Assembly (NCBI RefSeq): GCF_008801575.1
Contig: NZ_VZPL01000006.1
Span: 1 to 64,000, forward strand
Length of the DNA stretch: 64,000 nucleotides
Reading direction: 5' to 3'
Origin: Xanthomonas cissicola
Lineage (GTDB): Bacteria > Pseudomonadota > Gammaproteobacteria > Xanthomonadales > Xanthomonadaceae
Made by a program: the position numbers and the translations under genes. The notes beneath the pieces were generated by a model, which had not been told where the DNA came from, made no database searches, and worked only from the letters and a program-made list of their open reading frames with translations. Below, piece by piece: positions 47,201-54,090 of the stretch (its first letter is position 1; every line of letters begins with the position of its first letter).

Positions 47201-48458
47201 CATGGTCGCGCCGCTGGAACACATGCTGCGCAACTCGGTGGCGCACGGGCTGGAAACGCCCGAGCAACGCCGCGACGCAGGCAAGCCGGAAGAAGGCAGC
47301 ATCGCGATCCGTCTGCGCCGCGAAGGTTCGGAAATCGTGCTGGAAGTGGCCGACGATGGCGCCGGGCTGGACCGCGAGGCGATCCGTCGCCGCGGCGAAG
47401 AGCGCGGCCTGATCGAATCGGGCCAGGAGCTGAGCGAGGCCGAACTCGATCACCTCATTTTCGCCTCCGGCTTCAGCACCTCCGAGCAGGTCAGCCAGTT
47501 GGCCGGCCGTGGCGTGGGCATGGACGTGGTGCGCAACGAAGTGCGTCAGCTCGGCGGCTCGGTGGATATCCACTCGGTACGCGGGCAGGGCGCCACCTTC
47601 ACCTTGCGTCTGCCGCAAACGCTTGCGGTCACCCAGGCGGTGTTTGTCCGCATCGGCGAAACGACGTTCGCGGTGCCGGTGGGTTCGGTCAGCGGTATCG
47701 GCCGCATCTCGCGCACCCGTTACGAGTCGGGCGAGGGCGGGTATCACTACGCCGGCGAAGAGTACGTGCTGCACGACCTCGGCTCGTTGGTCGGCCAGCC
47801 CGCCGCGCGTGCCGATGGTCAGGCGCAGGTGCCGTTGCTGTTGGTGCGTGCGGGCGACCTGCGTGCCGCGGTGGCCATCGATCAGGTGCTGGGCAACCGC
47901 GAAGTCGTGGTCAAGCCGGTGGGCCTGCAGATCGCCTCGGTGCCGGGCATCTACGGCGCCACCATCACCGGCGATGGCCGCGTGGTGGTGATCCTGGACG
48001 TCGCCCCGCTGGTCCGTCGTTTCCTGGCCCAGCCGGCGCGTCCGTCGCTGGAAACCCAGGCCGAAGCGCAGCGCCAGGTGCCATTGGTGATGGTGGTCGA
48101 CGATTCGCTGACCATGCGCAAGGTCACCAGCCGCGTGCTGGAACGCCACAACCTGGACGTGTCCACCGCACGCGACGGTGTCGAGGCGCTGGAACTGCTC
48201 GAAGAGCGCGTGCCCGACCTGATGCTGCTGGATATCGAAATGCCGCGCATGGACGGCTACGAGCTGGCGACCGCGATGCGGGCCGACCCGCGCTTCAAGG
48301 CGGTGCCGATCGTGATGATCACCTCGCGCAGTGGCGAGAAGCATCGCCAGCGCGCCTTCGAGATCGGCGTGCAGCGTTACCTGGGCAAGCCCTACCAAGA
48401 GTTGGATCTGATGCGAAACGTGTATGACCTGCTGGGGATCGCCCGTGTCCGAGACTAA
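41208..48458 (+). CDS. chpA: Hybrid histidine kinase ChpA/PilL
   Basis: A 2,416-residue CheA-type kinase. Hpt or Hpt-like modules have candidate His at 52 (YLHQVQGTLRM), 330 (VPHLLGEVGG), 778 (FHTLKGSGR), 937 (AVHTMSGAFAM) and 1692 (LHTLKGGARM). A dimerisation and HATPase core follows (N-box EHMLRNSVAHGLE at about 2004, then GRGVGMDVV), then a CheW-like domain and a C-terminal receiver with Asp2342 (LLLDIEMPRMDG) and Lys in YLGKPY. Residues about 1065-1625 are a very acidic, His/Ala/Gln-rich, apparently disordered linker with short repeats. The start at 41208 has GGGGG ahead. It phosphorylates PilG and PilH; 778 and 1692 look the most canonical sites. Confidence 0.93.
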   Translation: MSALRDAMSHAALGWIKPELDETLRQARNEIEYFAEEPSDTSRMRFCAGYLHQVQGTLRMVELYAPAMVAEELELLAQAVQVGEVADRDEACAMLMRGTVLLPDYLERLQNGHRDIPIVLLPLLNEIRATRGQPGLNESVLFAFDPQAGVATEAELDHARGSLSGRNRELLDTVGNAVKEELLRVKDALDLHLRTGGEIAELQTQVNDLGSVADTLGMMGLGVARSVVVQQRDALARVVDGQTQMDESVLLDIAGALLYVDASLDDQVASLGADPGDGTEVSNSANSSEVRRTVDVLAQEAIANFGAAREHFVAFIETNWDHARLAEVPHLLGEVGGALRILELPQAADYLEGVRRYVDLELIGKQRVPSGRQLDTLADAMASLEYYLEALRERRPGREEILDITRNSLETLRYWPLPSGQPSDLPVGADQPGSAAEPQPAAAPPLRHADAPQAANDGASLPSLEWANETVVETPFAASVVHDTGAAATDTVFSFDPVAAEETVSGQSHVPFTVAPLDLSDDGAQAPGDWHLETTEQAAPIATSTFDPVSAEQDGNETAQVSYTVDLSALEQEHAAEPVLAEDAPLQIEQIDLPGDADQTDAPLEFIAENATRRAQTSIEDAFSPPPSPPQEVDDPFVEPAQEPQDVPSEAASEPVAPRVQQAVVSEFELDDASAAFLAQLDAAAAQFDVERPQAPTAAADARPAQASAEPVSSQGALEAADAGIFGGFGDSDIDDDIRDVFLEEFDEELVNLGQLLPVWRAAPTNPETLRPIRRVFHTLKGSGRLVGASVLGEFSWKIESMLNRVLDNSRPASPAVVSMVELAYAVLPQFNAALRDQGRISADLPEIQGIAERVAAGEEVYYVPAAAAPVAGAVAIPAAAAGVFAASGGTPASVDSVLREILEAEVATHLDTVNGWLQASQAEPQLATEEVLRAVHTMSGAFAMTDVPEITLVTTPAESYVKRLLAASVTPSAEGLEALTATAAAIAATVTALRADAPLIPSFAPLTERLRALVDTLPEAQWPPQAFLDELDDVDAPGATVDGSDAPVELTGAQDLSQYLDAGALPSDAPASTQDAEDAQPQPDDAPIAVDELAEAEAERDSALALDAPAPHAVDNASHAAVHEDVHASAESVPASSGDAPVPVAASGQLADAPHGDATPDEEADRAASQGIDAHDLPADEPLVEAEAWDATELQHAQTAPHAHAPGEHAAEPGEASAEVVSSGHDADATSTHADGIAVDELADAEAALGGAQTLAAADAEQAVDAQAQHVPAHDDQVTADTDEAVESIEAPEAVHADAALADDANDANATTAEDWTPETAAPDSVPANQPGHEPDTQEHAGEQPVDEAAQHGDAARLQGGEPDAGQDQPLEEAAQLGEHAEAQAHASANQQMDSGDGASADAQQHVHEQVPSDQYVDADEQLQTHAQSDQHAGDAEHATDHERVETAHSQAQHSEAEHVAAEHADAEHSEAERADADRVGAAQADAGVLPDHTVESVQAFEMAHAADQVEEAGDPQSDTAPELHDTQAVTSDDAAQAGAQAAVDAFDVVDHADHAERAEQFESAEQFESAEHAAHAEQTEASDHAGADQHADDSADQHATGRSADEPEDTTAAAFSAPVDDAGRAGTASNDIGAAFDAGPLNFDQLDGELVDIFVEEGRDLLDHCDGLIARMREVPGDRDVLNGLQRDLHTLKGGARMAGINAIGDLGHAIESLLEAVAANRTDIDRDDVRLFERGFDRLHQLLTRTGMHRAVTMPTDLVEAFETRTRGRNAAAPSDADVRAIAKASVEPAPLSAPVPMEGQAEEDFLPRVQQEQVRVRADLLDRLVNHAGEVAIYRSRLEQQLGAFRGAMGELDRTNARLRDQLRRLDLETEAQIVARYQREQDQGDRTFDPLELDRFSTLQQLSRALNESAADLGGLQGVLEDLSRQYDGLLQQQSRVSSELQDGLMRARMVPFDGLVPRLRRVVRQAASDTGKQVHLVLEGTQGELDRNVLDRMVAPLEHMLRNSVAHGLETPEQRRDAGKPEEGSIAIRLRREGSEIVLEVADDGAGLDREAIRRRGEERGLIESGQELSEAELDHLIFASGFSTSEQVSQLAGRGVGMDVVRNEVRQLGGSVDIHSVRGQGATFTLRLPQTLAVTQAVFVRIGETTFAVPVGSVSGIGRISRTRYESGEGGYHYAGEEYVLHDLGSLVGQPAARADGQAQVPLLLVRAGDLRAAVAIDQVLGNREVVVKPVGLQIASVPGIYGATITGDGRVVVILDVAPLVRRFLAQPARPSLETQAEAQRQVPLVMVVDDSLTMRKVTSRVLERHNLDVSTARDGVEALELLEERVPDLMLLDIEMPRMDGYELATAMRADPRFKAVPIVMITSRSGEKHRQRAFEIGVQRYLGKPYQELDLMRNVYDLLGIARVRD
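45881..45928 (+). repeat. 18-base tandem repeat inside chpA
   Basis: GCGCAGAACAGTTCGAAA occurs at 45881-45898 and 45899-45916, with a partial third copy to 45928, encoding AEQFES units. Just ahead, GATCACGCC is doubled at 45861-45878. In-frame units of 9 and 18 bases allow length change without breaking the gene. Confidence 0.85.
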
Positions 48459-49653
48459 TGGCGCAATGGGAACTCCGGTTGCTTTGCTGGGCCGTCCCGG
48501 TCAGGCGCGCGAGCGCCTGCGCGAAGCGCTTGGCCTGGCCGGTGCGCAGGTGGTGCTGGAAGACGAGCCAGCGGCGGTCGACGTGCAGATGCTGCGCGAC
48601 GCCGAGCCGGTGGCGGTGCTGGTGGCACTCGAACCGTCCATCGAAGACGCGCTCGAAGCGCTGGAGCCGGCCTTCAACATGCCTGGCGTCACCGTGATCT
48701 TCGACGAGGCCGAACTGACGGTGCGTCGCGAAGGCTGGGAAGCGCAGCGTTGGGTGCGCCATCTGGCCGCCAAACTGCACGGCCATGCCGACGTGCTGCC
48801 GCCTGGCACCGAGAGCGAACCGTCGCTGCAGCCCGAGCCGGGTCTGGCGCTGGTCGCGCACCAGCACTCGGACCTGCAGCTGGATCAGCACCTGGAAGCG
48901 GCCGCGCATGCGTTCGACAGCGTGCCTGGCGATGCCTTGTTCTCGCACGCCTCCATGCATGAGGCGGCACCGGTCGCTGTGGAAAAGCCGGGCCCGACGC
49001 TGGGCGATTCCAGTACCTGGGGCCTGGTGGACGAGGTGGCCGTGGTGGTGCGCCCGCGCGCCGAACCCGACGTGGCGGCCCTGTCCACCGGCGGCTTGTC
49101 GCTGGTGGATCTGGAGTACAGCGGCAGCGTCACCGGCGCAGTGCTGGTCGTCGCTGGCATCGGTGGGCCGGATGCGATCCGTCGCTTGCTGGCCGCATTG
49201 CCGTCGGAATTCCCGCGCGCGGTGCTGGTGCGCATGACCCTGGATGGCGGCCAGTACGGCAACCTGGTGCGGCAGATGGGGCGCGTGTCTGCGTTGCCGG
49301 TCGAACTGGGTGAACCGGGACAAGTGGTCGCACCGGGCAAGGTGTATGTGCTCTCCGACGAGGTCGGCGTGCAACAGCATGCCGGCGCGCTGGCGTTCGT
49401 GGCACCGGCCGATCCGGCCGGGCTGATCGCGGCGCTGCCGCCGGCCGACAGCGCGGTGCTGATGCTCAGCGGTGCCAACGAGGCGCTGGTGGAGGCATCG
49501 CTGGCATTGGCCGAGCAAGGCGGCTGGTTGGCCGGGCAATCCACCGATGGCTGTTACGACCCCGCGGCCGCGGCGCGTCTGGCGCGGCAAGGCATTCTGA
49601 CCGGCGACCCTGCGCGGTTGGCGCAGGCGCTGGCACAGCGTTGGCCGGCATAA
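48445..49653 (+). CDS. Degenerate CheB-like protein (ChpB position)
   Basis: A 402-residue protein in the place of ChpB, the methylesterase of the Chp system. The N-terminal part resembles a decayed receiver. The C-terminal part follows the CheB catalytic fold (VVVAGIGGPDAIRRLLAALP, ALPVELGEPGQVVAPGKVYV). CheB uses a Ser-His-Asp triad in GASTGG, QHMP and GMGxDG. Here the equivalents are AGIGG (Ser to Gly), LVRMTL (His to Met) and LSGANEAL (Asp lost). It is probably not an esterase and may act as a scaffold or decoy for PilJ. The GTG start at 48445 has GGGGAT seven bases ahead and overlaps the end of chpA; ATG at 48466 is possible. Confidence 0.8.
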   Translation: MSETNGAMGTPVALLGRPGQARERLREALGLAGAQVVLEDEPAAVDVQMLRDAEPVAVLVALEPSIEDALEALEPAFNMPGVTVIFDEAELTVRREGWEAQRWVRHLAAKLHGHADVLPPGTESEPSLQPEPGLALVAHQHSDLQLDQHLEAAAHAFDSVPGDALFSHASMHEAAPVAVEKPGPTLGDSSTWGLVDEVAVVVRPRAEPDVAALSTGGLSLVDLEYSGSVTGAVLVVAGIGGPDAIRRLLAALPSEFPRAVLVRMTLDGGQYGNLVRQMGRVSALPVELGEPGQVVAPGKVYVLSDEVGVQQHAGALAFVAPADPAGLIAALPPADSAVLMLSGANEALVEASLALAEQGGWLAGQSTDGCYDPAAAARLARQGILTGDPARLAQALAQRWPA

Positions 49654-49686
49654 GCCGGGCGCTCCCTTTCGAATCGGAATCATGCG

Positions 49687-50163
49687 ATGAGCTACGCCAA
49701 TAACGACGAAATCCGCGGCGTCCTGATCCAGGCCGGTAGCGAGCGCGTGCTGCTGCCGAACGCGACGGTGGCCGAGGTGATGTCGCGTGTGGCGGTCGAG
49801 CCGCTGCCCGACATGCCGCGCTGGGTGGTCGGACGCATCGACTGGTACGGCTGGAAGGTGCCGCTGCTGTCGTTCGCGCGCCTCAGCGGCATGGGCGAAG
49901 AGCCCACCGCGGTCAACAACAAGGTCATCGTGTTGAAGGCGTTGGGCGGCAACCCGGCGTTGCCATATTTCGCGCTGCTGACGGCCTCGTTCCCGCAGCT
50001 GATTTCGGTGCCGCGCGATGGCCTGCTGGCCGATGCCTCGGAAGATGCGCTGCCCGACGGTGTGCACATGCGCGTGTTGCTGGGCGAGCAAAGCGCCCTG
50101 TTGCCGAACCTGGACGCCATCGAAGCGCAGGTCGGCCAGGCGCTTGCGGTCGCTGCCGTCTGA
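49687..50163 (+). CDS. chpC: CheW-like adaptor ChpC
   Basis: A 158-residue CheW-domain protein that closes the chemosensory cluster. The core (RGVLIQAGSERVLLPNATVA, WVVGRIDWYGWKVPLLSFAR) is CheW-like. ChpC in Pseudomonas is a second adaptor that may connect other receptors to the kinase. It lies 33 bases after the CheB-like gene. Assignment to ChpC rests on domain plus position. Confidence 0.85.
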   Translation: MSYANNDEIRGVLIQAGSERVLLPNATVAEVMSRVAVEPLPDMPRWVVGRIDWYGWKVPLLSFARLSGMGEEPTAVNNKVIVLKALGGNPALPYFALLTASFPQLISVPRDGLLADASEDALPDGVHMRVLLGEQSALLPNLDAIEAQVGQALAVAAV

Positions 50164-50394
50164 GAGCGGGCGGCACACCTGCTGTGCTCGCTGCCAGGCG
50201 GGTGCAGTCGCCTCGCGCAGTGGATGGCGCCGTGCTCTGAATGATGCGCAGTGAGGGTGTTGCTGACAGGCGGGCACTCCATCTCGTGCATCGGACGACG
50301 CACTGCTATGGAGACGGCTTGCGGAGCATGATCGTATGCATCAGCCGGATGCACCTCGCAGCAAGATGACATGCATGGTTGAGGCGCGGCCGTC

Positions 50395-51033
50395 ATGAGT
50401 CTTCCGCGATTTGCGCCGATCCGCCGTGCCGATGGCGTGGTGCTTTGCGATCTGGCCGTTGTCGATCCGGCCGCAATGGCCGACTACCACACGCGTAACC
50501 GCGTCCATCTGGCCGATGCGATGCCGCTGCGGCCGCCCGCGTTCTACACCGTCGAGGGTTGGCGCCGCCTGTGCGTGGCATACCGCAGCGCGATGCCTGG
50601 CGAGCGTGAGCTGCAACTGGTCTTGTTGCAGGGCGAGCACGTGATCGGCACCACCGGGTTCACCCAGATCCAGCGCGGCGCGTTCCAGGCGTGCCACATG
50701 GGCTATGGCCTGGACGCGGCGCAGCAGGGACGCGGCTTGATCCAGTGGGCAGCCTCGCAAGGAATTGCCTTTGCCTTTGGCCCACTCGGCCTGCACCGGG
50801 TGATGGCGCAATACGTGCCGGAGAATCTACGCAGTGCGCGTGTGCTGCAGCGGCTGGGTTTTCAGATCGAAGGCTATGCGCGGCGCTATCTGCAGTTGAA
50901 TGGCCACTGGCGCGATCATGTGCTCACCAGCAGGTTGCGCGACGACGGCGCTCTCGGCGAAGGCACGGTGGATGGTCGGCCGCTTTCAGGTCACAGTGCC
51001 CGGGAGCTCGATCCGTCATCCATCGGTGGCTAG
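50395..51033 (+). CDS. GNAT N-acetyltransferase, RimJ/RimL-like
   Basis: A 212-residue acetyltransferase. The acetyl-CoA fold is seen in ELQLVLLQGEHVIGTTGFTQ, CHMGYGLDAAQQGRGLIQWA and the C-terminal signature VPENLRSARVLQRLGFQIEG. The last is typical of enzymes acetylating the N-terminal Ala of ribosomal proteins (RimJ: S5, RimL: L12), but small-molecule or other protein targets are possible. The tail after about residue 180 is poorly conserved in character. It stands alone, 231 bases after chpC. Confidence 0.85.
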   Translation: MSLPRFAPIRRADGVVLCDLAVVDPAAMADYHTRNRVHLADAMPLRPPAFYTVEGWRRLCVAYRSAMPGERELQLVLLQGEHVIGTTGFTQIQRGAFQACHMGYGLDAAQQGRGLIQWAASQGIAFAFGPLGLHRVMAQYVPENLRSARVLQRLGFQIEGYARRYLQLNGHWRDHVLTSRLRDDGALGEGTVDGRPLSGHSARELDPSSIGG

Positions 51034-51075
51034 ATTGCTGTCTTGCGCAAGCACGATCTGCGTTGGCCAGCCACG

Positions 51076-51697
51076 TTATGTGAGCTGATTGCGCAACTGT
51101 CTCGCCCAGGTCTGCACGGCCGCTGCAGTCGGCGTGGCCGCCATGATGCGGAGCGTGATCGGTATCTGCGTGCTCCCGGAAACAGCATGGTCCGCCAGCC
51201 AATCGCTTGGCGATGTGGAAAATTTCAGCAACGTCGCTTCATCGCGGGGCAAGCGCGCTGTGATCCGTGCCTGCCGCGAGCGCGCCACTGGCCTGCACAT
51301 CGTCGTTGTGCACGGCGATGGGTGCAGGCAGTGGGGGCGGCGCCATCGCGGCTTGCGCATCGTCTAGCGCCGGCTCCGGCACCGTCTAAGCGGCATCTCG
51401 TCTGGCGCGGAGGCAGGGGGGCAGACAGGTGCGGGACGTGGCGCGCTGACCGGGACCGGCATCGCCTGGATGGGGGGCGCGGCGGACCGGGTGCCGATGG
51501 CGTTACCAATGCCCGCGCGCGGACGGGTACCGCAAGCTGACCTTGCATTCCGAGCGCTGCGCTGCCTTGCCGGGCCGCCGCACTTGCGCGGGTAGTGGCA
51601 CAGATTCGCTGCGCGACCGTTCGCTGATCGATGCAGCGGATGCGTGCGAGCAGGCGCCCAGCAACAAGGCGAGCCCAGTCAGGCTGTCACGTGACAT
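51076..51697 (-). pseudogene. Frameshifted remnant of a lipoprotein gene
   Basis: On the reverse strand, MSRDSLTGLALLLGACSHAS gives a clear lipobox (LGAC). The frame ends after 64 residues, but protein-like sequence continues in other frames: a Pro/Ala-rich stretch (APPIQAMPVPVSAPRPAPV), then PALDDAQAAMAPPPLPAPIA, then a C-terminal piece (RITARLPRDEATLLKFSTSP to WARQLRNQLT) ending at 51076. At least two frame changes are needed. Read together they would give a lipoprotein with a Pro-rich linker and a small C-terminal domain. I do not recognise the family, and the reconstruction is my inference. Confidence 0.5.
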
Positions 51698-52196
51698 GGG
51701 AATCTTTTGCAGGGCGAGGTGGGATGGATGGACGACCGGACAGCCCTAGGTTGCGCCTCTGTCAATGAAACGGGCCAGTGCGGCGAATGGGGTCAACCGG
51801 ATGGAAGTTTTTTTCGGTACCCCCGCGTTGGCTGGTGCGATGCGGTCGACCTCTCGCTACAAGCGTCTGGCGTTGAAACCCTTCTTCCACCGGCAGAAGG
51901 TGGCGCGCAGCGCCGGATGAGGGTGCGACGAAGAGGACATCCTTGGCTGCGTCATCCCCTGATCCAACGCCGATCCAGCGTGGCCGCGCATGGCACCGTC
52001 CGTTGCCCGCCGCCAGCCGGATCCATGCATCGGAGACGCAGCGGCTGAGACAGGGTTAGCCCAGCCAGGCAAGGGTTATGCACGGATCCGCATGCGACAA
52101 CGCCGCAATAAGGTTTATCCGCACGCCACGCTGTCGCATGATGGAAGGCTGGTACCGCACTGCGCGGCCGCTCGTTTCCGTCATGGAGTCATCCGC
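51698..52196. other. Intergenic stretch with a degenerate repeat
   Basis: About 500 bases upstream of the glycosylasparaginase gene. Bases 51886-51930 hold a diverged copy of the intergenic hairpin repeat (CCTTCTTCCACCGGCAGAAGG, then GCCGGATGAGGGTGCG). No gene is supported; the promoter of the next gene should lie here. Confidence 0.5.
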
Positions 52197-53261
52197 ATGC
52201 TTCAACGCCGTCACTTCCTCAAGAGCGCCACGCTAGGCGCGATTGCGTCCGGGTTGGCCGGCTGGGGCGCCCGCGCGCAAGCCGCGGCAGGCGCCACGCC
52301 AGGCATGCGGCCGACGGCGCTGCCGCGTGGTGCGGCGCGGGTGATCTCCACCTGGGATTTCGGCGTCGCCGCCAATCAGGAAGCCTGGAAGATTCTCAGC
52401 AGCGGCGGTATTGCGCTGGATGCGGTGGAGGCCGGCGTGCGTGTGCCGGAAGCGGACCCGAACAATCCTACCGTCGGCCTGGGCGGTTATCCGGATCGCG
52501 ATGGCCGGGTAACGCTGGACGCCTGCATCATGGATCACCTGGGCAATTGCGGCGCGGTGGCATCGCTGGAAGACGTGGTGCACGCCATTTCGGTGGCACG
52601 TGCGGTGATGGAGAAAACCCCGCACGTGATGTTGGTGGGCGACGGCGCGCGTCAATTCGCCTTCGAACAGGGTTTTCCGAAAACCAAGCTGTTGACTCCA
52701 AGCTCGGAAGCGGCCTGGAAAGAGTGGTTGAAGAGCTCCAAGTATTCGCCCGAAGCCAATGTCGAAAATCGCGCCTGGCGCGATGCCAAGTTGCCCGGCG
52801 GCAAGGACAATCACGACACCATCGGCATGCTGGCGCTGGATACGCACGGCAATCTATCCGGTGCATGCACCACCAGCGGCATGGCGTGGAAGATGCACGG
52901 CCGCGTGGGCGACAGCCCGGTCATCGGCGCGGGCCTGTACGTGGACAACGACGTGGGCGGGGCGACCTCGACGGGTGTGGGCGAGGAGGTGATCCGCAAC
53001 GTCGGCAGTTTTGCGGTGGTGGAAATGATGCGGCAGGGCAAATCGCCCGCCGATGCCTGCCGCGAGGTGGTGATGCGGCTGATCCGTCGCAAGCCGGAGC
53101 TGACGCGCACATTGCAGGTCGGCTTTCTGGCAATGAACAAGCGCGGCGAAGTGGGTGCGTTCGCGATCCAGAAGGGCTTTAGTTACGCGGTGTGCGACGC
53201 GCAGCGGCAGGATCTGCTGGTGCCTGGCGAGAGCCATTACACCAGCGAGCCGGCGACATGA
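52197..53261 (+). CDS. Tat-exported N4-(beta-N-acetylglucosaminyl)-L-asparaginase
   Basis: A 354-residue Ntn-hydrolase that cuts the GlcNAc-Asn bond left after glycoprotein breakdown. The N-terminus MLQRRHFLKSATLGAIASGL has the twin-arginine RRxFLK motif, so export is by Tat, as a folded enzyme to the periplasm. Autocleavage before Thr208 (KDNHDTIGMLALD) would give two subunits with Thr as nucleophile; the downstream MHGRVGDSPVIGAGLYVDND is the family's substrate loop. The start at 52197 has GGAG nine bases ahead. It overlaps cutC by ATGA. Together with the glycosidases at 56-64 kb it fits N-glycan catabolism. Confidence 0.92.
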   Translation: MLQRRHFLKSATLGAIASGLAGWGARAQAAAGATPGMRPTALPRGAARVISTWDFGVAANQEAWKILSSGGIALDAVEAGVRVPEADPNNPTVGLGGYPDRDGRVTLDACIMDHLGNCGAVASLEDVVHAISVARAVMEKTPHVMLVGDGARQFAFEQGFPKTKLLTPSSEAAWKEWLKSSKYSPEANVENRAWRDAKLPGGKDNHDTIGMLALDTHGNLSGACTTSGMAWKMHGRVGDSPVIGAGLYVDNDVGGATSTGVGEEVIRNVGSFAVVEMMRQGKSPADACREVVMRLIRRKPELTRTLQVGFLAMNKRGEVGAFAIQKGFSYAVCDAQRQDLLVPGESHYTSEPAT

Positions 53262-53989
53262 GTGCGTTGGGATTGGAAGTGGCTGCCGATTCGGTGGCCT
53301 CGGCATTGGCCGCGCAAGCAGGCGGTGCGATGCGCGTGGAGCTGTGCGGCGGGCTGGATGGCGGCGGGCTGACGCCGTCGTTCGGCACGTTGGCGGTGGT
53401 GCGCGAGCGTTTGCGGATTCCGCTGTATGTGCTGATTCGTCCGCGCGTGGGCGACTTTGTGTTCGACGCCGCCGAAGTCGAGGTGATGCGCCGCGATGTG
53501 GAGCAGTGCGTCCGGCTGGGATGCGATGGCGTGGTCCTTGGCGCGCTGAACCGGCATGGGCAGGTCGATCTGGCGACAATGCGCGTGTTGATGCAGGCAG
53601 CAGGGTCGTTGGGGGTGACATTTCATCGCGCGATCGATGTCAGTGCCGACCCGTCGCGCGTGCTGGAGGATGCAATCGCGCTGGGGTGCGAGCGGGTGCT
53701 GACCTCGGGCGCACGTGCGAGTGCGCTGGAGGGCATCGACACCATCGCCGCGTTGGTGCGGCAGGCAGCCGGGCGCATCGGCATCATGCCCGGTGCCGGG
53801 CTTTCCGAGCACAACATCCGCGCCCTACGGCAGCACACCGGCGCCCACGAATTCCATGCGTCGGCGCGTGGCGTGATCGCCGCCCAGGTGCCGTCGCCGC
53901 ACCCCTATATCCATGATCTGGGCGGAGACTACCAGCGGACCGATACCGCGCGGGTACGACGGATGGTGGACGCGTTGCAGCAAGCGTGA
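53258..53989 (+). CDS. cutC: CutC family protein
   Basis: A 243-residue TIM-barrel protein of the CutC family, once linked to copper homeostasis, though its biochemical role is unsettled. Signature stretches: GLEVAADSVASALAAQAGGA, RVELCGGLDGGGLTPSFGTL, PLYVLIRPRVGDFVFDAAEV and TFHRAIDVSADPSRVLEDAI. It begins in the stop of the glycosylasparaginase gene. The pairing of cutC with sugar-catabolic genes suggests an enzyme role in carbohydrate metabolism, which is inference. Confidence 0.9.
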   Translation: MSALGLEVAADSVASALAAQAGGAMRVELCGGLDGGGLTPSFGTLAVVRERLRIPLYVLIRPRVGDFVFDAAEVEVMRRDVEQCVRLGCDGVVLGALNRHGQVDLATMRVLMQAAGSLGVTFHRAIDVSADPSRVLEDAIALGCERVLTSGARASALEGIDTIAALVRQAAGRIGIMPGAGLSEHNIRALRQHTGAHEFHASARGVIAAQVPSPHPYIHDLGGDYQRTDTARVRRMVDALQQA

Positions 53990-54090
53990 AACGCGCGCAA
54001 CGCTCCGTTCGGCCAGGGAGGCGTCGCCTGACTTGCGCAGGCACATGACGGCGATGCTCGATTGGCGACGGCGCATCTCGTGTTTGCCCT

